Source of the DNA: an uncultured Lentisphaeria bacterium
Lineage (GTDB): Bacteria; Verrucomicrobiota; Lentisphaeria; JABSQK01; CAJWLW01
Direction: 5' to 3'
Length of the DNA stretch: 15,918 bases
NCBI GenBank assembly: GCA_913042885.1
Contig: CAJWLW010000083.1
Span: 1 to 15,918, forward strand
Part shown: positions 6,364 to 14,480 of the stretch, in pieces
How the letters are laid out: every line of letters starts with the position of its first letter
Numbering within the stretch: the stretch's first letter is position 1
Notes under the pieces: model-generated
What the model was told of the DNA's origin: nothing
The model's database searches: none
What the model saw: the letters and a program-made list of their open reading frames with translations, nothing else
Made by a program: the position numbers and the translations under genes

Positions 6364-7413
6364 ATGCCGATTATTGAAGTGGCCATTGTCAGTCGCGATG
6401 ATCAACTGTATGAGGGATTTCCCGACGTGACGGCGACCCCCGGCGGGCGGCTCGTCTGCGTCTGTCGGGAAAGTGACGCCCATAGACCCGTAGCTGTTTC
6501 CAACCTGGTATGGCGGACGAGCGACGACAGCGGTCGGACGTGGGGGCCGCGGCGTCTGCTGGCGCAGGCCGAGTGCCGGGGCGATAGACTGTTCGCATGG
6601 AATTGCCCGCGCATCGTCTGCCTGCAGGACGGGCGCCTGATCTACATTTGCGACGGCTACGAACTGCCGCCCGACTTGGATCAGGGCTGCCGGGATTCCC
6701 GCATCTACTTCTGGGTCAGCACAGATGACGGCCAGACCTTTGAAGGCCCCCAGTGCCAGGCCGGCCCCATAGGCGTGGTGCCGGATAAAATCCTGGTGAC
6801 CCGCCAGGGAACGTGGATGTTCTCAACGACTTATCGGCCAGCCAGCGGCAAGATGGAAGGCCAATACCTGTGGCGAAGCACCGACGAGGGGAAAACCTGG
6901 GAAGAACCGATCTGCGTGGCGTACGACGACAATCTGGAGCTGTGCGAAGGCAGCACCGTACAGCTCGATTCGGGGGCGCTCGTTTGCTACCTGCGCGAGG
7001 ACCAGCGCAAGGGCTACCCTGCCTTCAAGACAATCTCGCACGACGATGGCCTGAGCTGGGAGGGCGTCTACCCGACGCTGATGCCCTGCGCCCACCGCCC
7101 CGTGGCGGGGCTGACGAAAAGCGGCAAGGTCATGGTAACGTTTGCCGAAATGCTCAATGAAATCAGCCCGGGCCGACGCAACCTTCGCGCACTGCTGGAG
7201 ACCCAGGACAGTGCGCTCGAGACCGACCACGATAAACAATACGGTATCGTGCTGTCGCTCGACCACGACCGCGTAACCACCGGCCTCTCCGGGAACGGCT
7301 ATACCGGTTGGCTGCAGTTGCCGAGCGATGACTTCTTTGTCGTGAACTACATCTTCGATGACGCCCCCAATGCCCAGATCCGCAGCTACCGCTTCAGCGA
7401 GTCCGAATTCTGA
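6364..7413 (+). CDS. Sialidase-like (BNR/Asp-box) six-bladed propeller protein, cytoplasmic
   Basis: This 349-residue protein has four Asp-boxes (S-x-D-x-G-x-T-W type): SDDSGRTW at 53-60, STDDGQTF at 119-126, STDEGKTW at 172-179 and SHDDGLSW at 225-232. These mark a sialidase-fold beta-propeller (BNR_2 / GH33-like). Candidate substrate-contact residues are Arg35 (CRESD), Glu195 in CEGSTVQL, Arg211 (LRED) and Arg246 in HRPVAG, the last two in contexts usual for exo-sialidase-annotated PVC proteins. There is no signal peptide, so it should act on imported oligosaccharides or monosaccharide conjugates. Whether it releases sialic acid, another nonulosonic acid or a different sugar cannot be told. 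The ATG directly follows GAAGACGAAAA, a weak ribosome binding site. It is the first gene of a same-strand cluster, with a 50-bp gap to the next gene. Confidence 0.8.
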   Translation: MPIIEVAIVSRDDQLYEGFPDVTATPGGRLVCVCRESDAHRPVAVSNLVWRTSDDSGRTWGPRRLLAQAECRGDRLFAWNCPRIVCLQDGRLIYICDGYELPPDLDQGCRDSRIYFWVSTDDGQTFEGPQCQAGPIGVVPDKILVTRQGTWMFSTTYRPASGKMEGQYLWRSTDEGKTWEEPICVAYDDNLELCEGSTVQLDSGALVCYLREDQRKGYPAFKTISHDDGLSWEGVYPTLMPCAHRPVAGLTKSGKVMVTFAEMLNEISPGRRNLRALLETQDSALETDHDKQYGIVLSLDHDRVTTGLSGNGYTGWLQLPSDDFFVVNYIFDDAPNAQIRSYRFSESEF

Positions 7414-7463
7414 GTGGAAAATCGTTCAACCGGGGACGGAGCAAACCAAAAGGGAATTGACTT

Positions 7464-9545
7464 ATGGATACTGAAGACAACGTAAAATTGAAAAACCTGC
7501 TGCCCAACGCCAGTTTCGAGCTCGACTTCGGACAAGCCAAACACGACTGGGTCAAATACAATCCCGGTGAAGGTGCGGCCGACAACTGGACGGACATGTT
7601 CACCCCGTTGACTGCACCGCTGGCGAAAAACAAGCAGGTGCCGCAGGCCTGGCCGACAATCGAGGCCGCAGCCGATGCGCCCGACGGCGTGCGGGCTGCG
7701 GTGATCCCTTCAGCGCCCGGTAAGCCGGGGCATCTGACCTCGCCGGTCATGGCCGTCAAGGGCGGGCACGGATACACGCTCTCGGTCTATGCACGCGGCG
7801 ACGATGCGGCGGCGGCGGCGCGTTTGCATATGTGCGTCTGGCATCAGCCGCTGAACTGGGACGTGCCGCCGGACGCACAAAGTGACCCGATCGCGGTGAC
7901 GAACCAGTGGCAGCGTTACGAAATGACGTTCGTCGTGCCGACATGGCTGCACACCGCCGTCGTCGACCTCATGGCTGTCGCGGACGGGGATGCGAAGCTT
8001 TGGGTCGACGCCGTGCAGCTTGAGCACGCCCCGCAGGCCACAACCTTTGAAACACGCCTGGCGACCGAAGCGCACATCACGGCCGACACCCCTTTCAGCG
8101 GCATGCTCCACCTGCACGGTGAGCCGCTCGATCTGAAGCTCAACGTCTACCAGCACCGCCCGGCAGACGACAACGGCGACTTGGAAGTTCGCATCGAAAC
8201 CCTCGAAGGCCGCGACATGCTGACCACGCAGGTTGCGGCCCCTGCTTCGCCCGGCCGCCATACCATTGCCCTGTCGATCGACTTTCCCTGGGTGGGTGAC
8301 TTTCGCGCGAAAGTGTTTTCAGCAGCGGGCGAGCGCATCGATGTCGCGACCTACGGCTACATGTTCACCGTCCACCCGGTCATGCAAGCCGGGTTCGGTT
8401 GGGAGGAACTTGGTCCGGTCGGCGACGATTTTCAGGGCATTCTTTATTCGCGCGACGGCGAGGTGCACGAGCTACCGGCCGAGCGGTATCGCCTGCCGAC
8501 TTGTCAGATCGGCGAGGGCACGTGGAACTTCACCATCACAAACGATCATCGCATTTACATGCCGGCCGCGGTTGAAAACCCCGGAGTGCATAATGATCTT
8601 CTTTGCACGCGCGACGGCGGGCGGACGTGGGACACGCAGCAGGTGACCCGCCCAATCGCAGCGGTGCTGCGTGACGGCAGCTTTCTATCTTATACGGCCC
8701 CGGAGCCGCCGCACTGGCCGCCGCCCATCCAAGACGGGCGGCTGTGCCTGACTCGCTCGGAAGACGACGGGCAAACTTGGCAGCCGCTGGGCGGGCCCGG
8801 CCCGATGTACGAAGATGCGAACCCCGGCCGCCTCACCGAGCTGCGTGACGGGTCGCTCATCTGGCCGATCGGCTACCGCAAACCCGGCATCCACCACGCC
8901 ACCTACACCTTTCGGTCCAACGACGGCGGCGTGACATGGTCGAACCCGTCGCCCGTCTGCCCAACGGGCGAACCTTCGGTGATCGAGCTGGCGTCCGGCC
9001 GGCTACTTGCGGTTGTGCGAAACAACCAGATATCCAAGCCGGGCCACGTGCCGGCCTTCTTCGAGGATGAGCATGAAGATCGATGGCGGCTATGGCATAT
9101 GCAGTACGGCCGGGCCGACAGCCTTGAGTCGCTGCACAAGAACGTCATGCTCGCCGATTCCGACGACGGCGGGGCCAGCTGGACGAACGTGCGAAAGGGC
9201 TGCCACGGACTGGGCGAAATGCACGGCTCGGCAGTCGAGCTGCCCGACGGCAGGATCGTCCTCATGCACGTGCACCGCGTACCCTGGCTGCACAGCGGTG
9301 AGCGCGCCAGGGTCAGCCGCGACGGTGGCAATGCCTGGGACCGGGAAACCTACTATCTCAGCACGGTGCCAACCTATCCGGAATACTCGACCAACTGCGT
9401 CCTGCCGCCCGAGCTGGCCGACGGCGAGCCGGGCATGATACTCACCGTACTCGGCGATCGCCCGCAGTCTGTTCACGTGGACCGCCCGCCCCTGTTGCAA
9501 GCAGTCCGCTGGCGTCCGCTGCCTCTCGATTCTGCAACAACCTGA
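7464..9545 (+). CDS. Large sialidase-like protein with N-terminal carbohydrate-binding-like region
   Basis: The 693-residue protein has two parts. Residues about 10-196 (NLLPNASFE at the start, LWVDAVQLEHA near the end) resemble a CBM4/9-type jelly roll that binds glycans, followed by a beta-rich linker region to about 310. Residues about 315-685 are a sialidase-type propeller with five Asp-boxes: TRDGGRTW 382-389, SEDDGQTW 432-439, SNDGGVTW 485-492, SDDGGASW 566-573 and SRDGGNAW 618-625. HRIYMPAA, GEPSVIELASGRLLAVVRNN and MHGSAVELPDGRIVLMHVHR are blade strands usual in this fold. No signal peptide is seen, which is odd for a protein with a carbohydrate-binding region and suggests action on imported oligosaccharides. 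The ATG has GGGA about 9 nt upstream. It is not a close duplicate of the protein at 6364 (it is twice as long and aligns only in the propeller), so the two probably cleave different linkages. Confidence 0.8.
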   Translation: MDTEDNVKLKNLLPNASFELDFGQAKHDWVKYNPGEGAADNWTDMFTPLTAPLAKNKQVPQAWPTIEAAADAPDGVRAAVIPSAPGKPGHLTSPVMAVKGGHGYTLSVYARGDDAAAAARLHMCVWHQPLNWDVPPDAQSDPIAVTNQWQRYEMTFVVPTWLHTAVVDLMAVADGDAKLWVDAVQLEHAPQATTFETRLATEAHITADTPFSGMLHLHGEPLDLKLNVYQHRPADDNGDLEVRIETLEGRDMLTTQVAAPASPGRHTIALSIDFPWVGDFRAKVFSAAGERIDVATYGYMFTVHPVMQAGFGWEELGPVGDDFQGILYSRDGEVHELPAERYRLPTCQIGEGTWNFTITNDHRIYMPAAVENPGVHNDLLCTRDGGRTWDTQQVTRPIAAVLRDGSFLSYTAPEPPHWPPPIQDGRLCLTRSEDDGQTWQPLGGPGPMYEDANPGRLTELRDGSLIWPIGYRKPGIHHATYTFRSNDGGVTWSNPSPVCPTGEPSVIELASGRLLAVVRNNQISKPGHVPAFFEDEHEDRWRLWHMQYGRADSLESLHKNVMLADSDDGGASWTNVRKGCHGLGEMHGSAVELPDGRIVLMHVHRVPWLHSGERARVSRDGGNAWDRETYYLSTVPTYPEYSTNCVLPPELADGEPGMILTVLGDRPQSVHVDRPPLLQAVRWRPLPLDSATT

Positions 9546-9568
9546 AACAACGTTTCACAGGAATATCC

Positions 9569-12016
9569 ATGAATCCTCGCATCGGCAGCACTGTTCTCAT
9601 TCCGATTCTCCTCTTCGCCGTCACTGCCTTGCCGGTCGTCCAGGCGGACTACACGGTACACGTGGTTGATACGCCGATCACCAATCGATCGATCGTCGCC
9701 GGCAAACCCCTGCCGGACGTGTGCAAACCGGGCCGTGTGTTGACAGTGTCGGCTTGCCGCGGCGAGTATGAGCCCGCCTCCTTTGTCGTCGTCACGGACC
9801 AGCCGCTGAAGGGCGTTGAAATAGAAGTGGGCGCGCTGAAGGGATCGCAGGGCACCCTCGATGCCGACGCCGTTGATGTGCGCATCGTCTGGCATTGGGT
9901 CGCAGGCTCGCGGATCGGGGACTTGCATCCCGCACGCAACGTGCTGGTCAAGAACGATTCGATGCTTATGGTCAAACCGATGCCGACGGAAGAGTACCCG
10001 GCGCGCAGCATCATTGTCGCACCAAACGGACTTCGCGATGCGACGCAGCTGCAACCCGTTGACATCGACGACCTGAAGCAGTTCTGGATCACCGTGCAGG
10101 TGCCGCGGGAGGCCAAATCCGGCTCGTACAGGGCCGGGTTGAAGATCAAACCGCAGAACGCCCCGCCGGCCGAACTCACCCTGAACCTCGAGGTCTATCC
10201 GTTCGAACTGCTCGCCCCGATGATGGAGAACTCAATCTATTACCCCGTCACCCTCGTGGCAGAAGGCTCACCGGACTGGCGCACCGGCAAGTGGGTCAAT
10301 ACCGCATGGATAACGCCGAAGCAGTATTTGCTCGAGCTCGAGAACATGGTGGCGCACGGGCTGACCAATCCAAACATCTACACCGGCGTTCAGTGGGACG
10401 CCGAAGGCGCCATGGATTTCGACAATTTCGAAAAAGTACTGGCCCTTCGCGAGCAGGCAGGGATCGGGCCGGGTGTCCCGCTCTACGCAATGAGCAATGT
10501 TGCCGAACCAATCTCGAAAAAGTTGAGCGTGGACGAAAAGAAACAACGCGTCGAGGACGTTCGCATGATTATGGACTGGGCCAGGCAACGAGGCTATCCG
10601 GATTTGTACTGGGCCGGGATGGATGAAGCCAGCGGATCACGTCTGGTCGGCGAGCGCGACAGCTTCCAGGCCGTCCTCGACGGCGGCGGCAAGACCTGGG
10701 TCGCCTGCTCGGCGGGCTTCTACAACCTGGTCAGTGACGTTTTGAGCCTGCCCGTAGTGATGTGTAATCCGAACAATGTCCCCTTGGACCGGCTGCAGGA
10801 AAGCCTGAGCCTGGATCATCCACGCATGCTGCCATTGGATGACCATGAAGGTCGCGCCAGGGCCAAGGCCAGGCTGATCGCCGAGTACGAACAGATGGTC
10901 AGTGTGATTCCCCTCGAGAAATCAGGATACCGCGCAGTACTCGACAGCACCCATCGCCGCGGCAACCGCGTCTTCGCCTACGCCTTTCCGTGGACCTCCG
11001 CGCCGGTGCCGGAAACCCATCGGCGAACGCACGGGCTTGCACTCTGGCAGATGGGCTTTGACGGCTCCATGAACTGGGCATACACCCATATCAAAGGGAG
11101 CCCGGGGCCGGGAGCAATCCGACAGGGCGGCTACGGCTATGTGATCCGCACCGAGGACGGGGTCTTGGACAAATTGCGTTGGGAAGGCTTTCGCGAAGGT
11201 GTGGACGACGTCCGCTATCTGACCACACTTATCGACGTCCTCGGCAGGGTCGCCGGCACCTATGGCAAGGAACCGCTGGTCGCCGAAACCCTCAAGTGGC
11301 TGACCGAACTGAACGTACGAAAAGCCGACTTGAATGCAACCCGCCTCGAGATGGCCCGGCGAATCATCGCCCTCAGGGAGCTCGGCGGACACGTGAAACC
11401 ATTGATCGAGATCGATCCGCGCAAGTTGAAGGGCGCCCCTGCCAACGAAGAGTGGGACATCCAGTTCAGTGGGGACGGCCTTCCGGATTCCGAGATCTGG
11501 AAGGGTCACCCGAACAGTATGAAGTTCCACATCGATCTGCCGCCCGGCTTCCTGTTGGCGGTCGGAAATCCCGGCGGCGAATTCCACCGGCCAGTGAGCG
11601 GCTGCACCAAGGCCACCGGGTGGACGGTGGAATGGGGCATGAAAGCAGAAACCCTGCACCAGCTCCCGGCCCCCCTGGACCTGGTCAGTTTCAGAGATGA
11701 TACCAACGCCGTGGCGCTCCGCTATACGAAAACCTCGGTCACCCTGAAAGATCACCTCCCGGATTCCGGTGCCACCCTGGATTTGAAACTTGACGAATAT
11801 CACCTGTACCGACTGGTCAGACAGCCGGGCAGTGACACGGTGGAGCTGTACATTGACAATCGTCCGGAGCCGGCGCTGGCATTCGCCCCGGCAGCATGTG
11901 AGCTGCCTCATTGTAACGTGAACAACATCAATCGGGTGCAGTGGGGTAATTCAGTCTTCCAGGCAAGATGGAACTTCTTTCGCTACCACAAGGGCGCGAC
12001 GATACCACGGAACTGA
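9569..12016 (+). CDS. Secreted DUF4091-type putative glycoside hydrolase with C-terminal lectin-like module
   Basis: The 815-residue protein starts with AGGA 7 nt before the ATG. Residues 1-26 are a signal peptide (NPRIGS, hydrophobic core, VVQA-D). Residues 27-215 form a beta-rich N-terminal domain (SACRGEYEPASFVV, QFWITVQVP). Residues about 220-610 are a TIM-barrel-like region of the DUF4091 kind: WITPKQY, HGLTNPNIYT, WAGMDEASG (Glu353 is a candidate acid/base), LWQMGFDGSMNWAY and EGFREGVDDVRYLTTL. Residues 628-810 are a further module (WDIQFSGDG, GNPGG, GWTVEWGM, YRLVRQPGSDTVELYID) matching both modules of the collagen-like protein at 431-2359. It probably cleaves an extracellular or periplasmic polysaccharide and anchors itself to it; the substrate is unknown. 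It starts 23 bp after the sialidase-like gene, so it is almost certainly co-transcribed. Confidence 0.8.
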   Translation: MNPRIGSTVLIPILLFAVTALPVVQADYTVHVVDTPITNRSIVAGKPLPDVCKPGRVLTVSACRGEYEPASFVVVTDQPLKGVEIEVGALKGSQGTLDADAVDVRIVWHWVAGSRIGDLHPARNVLVKNDSMLMVKPMPTEEYPARSIIVAPNGLRDATQLQPVDIDDLKQFWITVQVPREAKSGSYRAGLKIKPQNAPPAELTLNLEVYPFELLAPMMENSIYYPVTLVAEGSPDWRTGKWVNTAWITPKQYLLELENMVAHGLTNPNIYTGVQWDAEGAMDFDNFEKVLALREQAGIGPGVPLYAMSNVAEPISKKLSVDEKKQRVEDVRMIMDWARQRGYPDLYWAGMDEASGSRLVGERDSFQAVLDGGGKTWVACSAGFYNLVSDVLSLPVVMCNPNNVPLDRLQESLSLDHPRMLPLDDHEGRARAKARLIAEYEQMVSVIPLEKSGYRAVLDSTHRRGNRVFAYAFPWTSAPVPETHRRTHGLALWQMGFDGSMNWAYTHIKGSPGPGAIRQGGYGYVIRTEDGVLDKLRWEGFREGVDDVRYLTTLIDVLGRVAGTYGKEPLVAETLKWLTELNVRKADLNATRLEMARRIIALRELGGHVKPLIEIDPRKLKGAPANEEWDIQFSGDGLPDSEIWKGHPNSMKFHIDLPPGFLLAVGNPGGEFHRPVSGCTKATGWTVEWGMKAETLHQLPAPLDLVSFRDDTNAVALRYTKTSVTLKDHLPDSGATLDLKLDEYHLYRLVRQPGSDTVELYIDNRPEPALAFAPAACELPHCNVNNINRVQWGNSVFQARWNFFRYHKGATIPRN

Positions 12017-12042
12017 GTAGCTGAAAACGCGCCCGGCCAACG

Positions 12043-12071
12043 TTGAAGTCCAGTCACGCGCATGATAAACT
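12043..12071 (+). promoter_or_regulatory. Possible internal promoter before the second DUF4091-type gene
   Basis: TTGAAG (12043-12048), a 17-nt spacer and TAAACT (12066-12071) lie in the 138-bp gap. Each element matches 4 of 6 consensus positions. It would let the downstream genes be expressed apart from the sialidase part. Confidence 0.3.
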
Positions 12072-12112
12072 GACAGAGTATTGGCCGTTAACGGACAGAT
12101 ATTTACAGAGAA

Positions 12113-12118
12113 AAGGAG
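12113..12118 (+). promoter_or_regulatory. Shine-Dalgarno sequence placed before an ACG codon
   Basis: AAGGAG ends 6 nt before an in-frame ACG (12125-12127) but 36 nt before the GTG (12155) that opens the frame. No in-frame ATG, GTG or TTG lies at the right distance. Confidence 0.5.
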
Positions 12119-12154
12119 CGAAAAACGCGATACTTTTTTCATCGTAGTATTCTC

Positions 12155-14416
12155 GTGAAGACGTTGCTTGTGTATGGCCTTTTGGCCGGACTCGGTACCC
12201 TTTGCCACGGCGCGGACTACACGATTCATGTGGTTGAGCCGGCCGTCACGAATCACCTGATCCTGCCCGACGTCCCCCTGCCTCCGGTCTGCAGGAAGAC
12301 CACGGCGATGGAACTGTCGGCCTGTCGCGGCGAGTATGAGCCGGCCTCGTTCGTGGTCACCGCATCGAAGCCGCTCGAAGCAGTGCGCATTGAGCTGGAA
12401 CCGCTGAGCGGTCCCGGCGGCAGTTGGCCGAAGGAAGCCGTGGACGTCCGCGTGCTGAAGGCGTACTACCGCGACTACAGCCCGCTGGCCCAGGGCTGGG
12501 CAGCGATCCCGGCTCTGCTTGTCCACGATGACACTTTCCTGGCTGTCGAACCGGACCCGACCCCGGAAAACCCGAATGGCATGAAGAACGTGGCCAGGGG
12601 CGAGGTGCGGGATACGGCCGAACTTCAGCCGGTCAGTATCGACCGGCGAAAACAGTTCTGGATCACGGTGCATGTCCCCGAACATGCCGGGCCGGGAACT
12701 TACAGGACGACGGTGCGGATCGTCCCGCAAAATAGCGAGGCTTCCGAATTGACCCTGCAGGTGCAGGTGTATCCCTTCACGCTGCTGCCGCCGATGCTGG
12801 AGTACTCGATGTATTACCCGGTGAAGCTGGTCCCCGACGGCTCGCCGGACTGGCTCCGCGGGAAATGGGCAGACGGGTCAGGCGCATGGATCACTCCAAG
12901 GCAGTATCTCGCTGAGTGCAAAAACATGATGGCGCACGGCCTGACCAACCCGAACATCTACACGGCCCCACGCGTTCGTCCGGACGGCAGCCTCGATTTC
13001 GCGCCCCTCGCAGAGGTTCTCGATCTGCGCGAAAGCGTCGGCATGCGGCCGAAAGTCCTGTACCTGGTCGGGCATTCACTGACATTCACCGATCGACCCT
13101 TGACGGCACCGGAGCGCCAGCGAAACCAGGATCAAGTCCGGCAGATCAACGACTGGGCCCGCACGCGGGGTTATGACGAGGTCTTCTTCATGGCCGCCGA
13201 TGAATGGGACGGCGAGCAACTCTCGGCCGAACGGGACAGCATGAAGTCGGTGCGCGAAGCGGGGGGGAAAATCTTTACGGCCGTCTCAACCGATTTTTTC
13301 GAGCACGTCGGGGATCTGCTCGATCGACCGGTGCTCAACGCCATGGATGCATCGGCTCAGCCGGACGGCCATCGTAAACACATAGACAGTGTGCATCGCC
13401 TCGGGAACAAGATCCTCACCTATATGAATCCCGCCGCCGGAGTGCCCCTGCCAGAGCTACAACGTCGCAACGAAGGATTGGGGCTGTGGCGCATGGGCTT
13501 TGACGGCACCATGAACTGGGCCTACATGCACATCCTGGGCGGCGGCCCGGTTGAACAGCCTCTACACTATGCAAAGGTCTTCCGCACAGACGGCGGCGTC
13601 CTCGACACCCTGCACTGGGAAGGCTGGCGGGAAGGGGTGGATGATGTCCGCTACCTGACGACGCTGGCAGATGCGCTGACCCGCGCGCGTGGCCGTTTCC
13701 GGGACGATCCGCTGATCCGGGAGACCGACGAGTGGATAAACGAAATGGAATTTGCGACGAGCGGCAACCTCGACGCCATCCGCCGCGAGATGGCCAGGAG
13801 AATCGTCGCCCTGATGCACCTGGGCGACAGGAAACTTCCGCCAGAAGAGGCGCTGGCCGGGATTGATCTCGAACGTGTTCAGCTTATTGCCTTCCCCGAA
13901 CCGTGGCGTTTCAAAATGGACGCCGCCTACCAGGGCGTCCGTGAAAAGTGGTTCGATCCGGACATTGATGACAGTCAATGGACCCCAATGTGGGCCGGTA
14001 GCGGATGGACAGAAGAGAAAGGTCCCGGGTGGGGAACGGAGCCCGGTTTTGGCTGGTACCGCACCACACTGCCGCTGACTGCGCAGGACGCAAAGCGGAA
14101 GTTCAAATACCTCCACTTCGGGGCCTGCGACGAGGACGCCTGGATCTACCTGAACGGGCAGCAGGTTTTCGAGCATTCCTGTGACACAACCGGCCTGCTG
14201 CGCCGACAAATTTGGGTGACACCATTTGTCGCACCATTGACCGGCGTCGAGCTGCGCGGCAGGGACCCGCTGACCGTACGCGTGTACAGCTCCATGGGAA
14301 TGGGCGGCATTTGGAAACCCGTCCACCTGATCCTCAGCGACCAGGAATTAAACGACCAGCAAGTCAAGGCTATGGTCGCGTTGAACGACCACACGTCGGA
14401 CACAATCGACGAATAA
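12155..14416 (+). CDS. Secreted DUF4091-type putative glycoside hydrolase with GH2-like sugar-binding C-terminus
   Basis: This 753-residue paralogue of the protein at 9569 shares its layout: signal peptide (MKTLLVYGLLAGLGTLCHGA), beta-rich domain with SACRGEYEPASFVV and QFWITVHVP, and a barrel-like region with WITPRQY, HGLTNPNIYT, MAADEWDGE (Glu350 candidate acid), LWRMGFDGTMNWAY and EGWREGVDDVRYLTTL. From residue about 575 it differs: PWRFKMDAAYQGVREKWFDPDID, WYRTTLPL, LHFGACDEDAWIYLNGQQVFEH and PLTVRVYSSMGMGGIWKPVHL are the pattern of the jelly-roll sugar-binding domain of GH2 beta-galactosidases. It should be exported. The start is unsure: GTG at 12155 lacks a ribosome binding site, while ACG at 12125 has one and would add ten residues (TRYFFHRSIL) to the signal peptide. 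The role is presumably a second, related glycan-cleaving activity with a different accessory domain. Confidence 0.78.
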   Translation: MKTLLVYGLLAGLGTLCHGADYTIHVVEPAVTNHLILPDVPLPPVCRKTTAMELSACRGEYEPASFVVTASKPLEAVRIELEPLSGPGGSWPKEAVDVRVLKAYYRDYSPLAQGWAAIPALLVHDDTFLAVEPDPTPENPNGMKNVARGEVRDTAELQPVSIDRRKQFWITVHVPEHAGPGTYRTTVRIVPQNSEASELTLQVQVYPFTLLPPMLEYSMYYPVKLVPDGSPDWLRGKWADGSGAWITPRQYLAECKNMMAHGLTNPNIYTAPRVRPDGSLDFAPLAEVLDLRESVGMRPKVLYLVGHSLTFTDRPLTAPERQRNQDQVRQINDWARTRGYDEVFFMAADEWDGEQLSAERDSMKSVREAGGKIFTAVSTDFFEHVGDLLDRPVLNAMDASAQPDGHRKHIDSVHRLGNKILTYMNPAAGVPLPELQRRNEGLGLWRMGFDGTMNWAYMHILGGGPVEQPLHYAKVFRTDGGVLDTLHWEGWREGVDDVRYLTTLADALTRARGRFRDDPLIRETDEWINEMEFATSGNLDAIRREMARRIVALMHLGDRKLPPEEALAGIDLERVQLIAFPEPWRFKMDAAYQGVREKWFDPDIDDSQWTPMWAGSGWTEEKGPGWGTEPGFGWYRTTLPLTAQDAKRKFKYLHFGACDEDAWIYLNGQQVFEHSCDTTGLLRRQIWVTPFVAPLTGVELRGRDPLTVRVYSSMGMGGIWKPVHLILSDQELNDQQVKAMVALNDHTSDTIDE

Positions 14417-14480
14417 CCTTCAGGAAACTCAGTTCGGATGTTCAAAGACGAAACTCAAAATATCAAAAGTCGAGAGTCCC

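Noticed and set aside
5794..6483. 229-codon minus-strand open frame spanning the end of prepilin 2 and the start of the sialidase-like gene
   Set aside because: It overlaps two supported plus-strand genes and is compositionally unlike a protein over most of its length; only the middle is kept as a weak pseudogene suggestion.
10922..11911. 329-codon minus-strand open frame inside the first DUF4091-type gene
   Set aside because: It is antisense to a well supported coding region; high G+C third positions keep the opposite frame open, and its translation shows no domain.
13562..14326. 254-codon minus-strand open frame inside the second DUF4091-type gene
   Set aside because: Same reason: a complement of conserved coding sequence with no start signal or motif.
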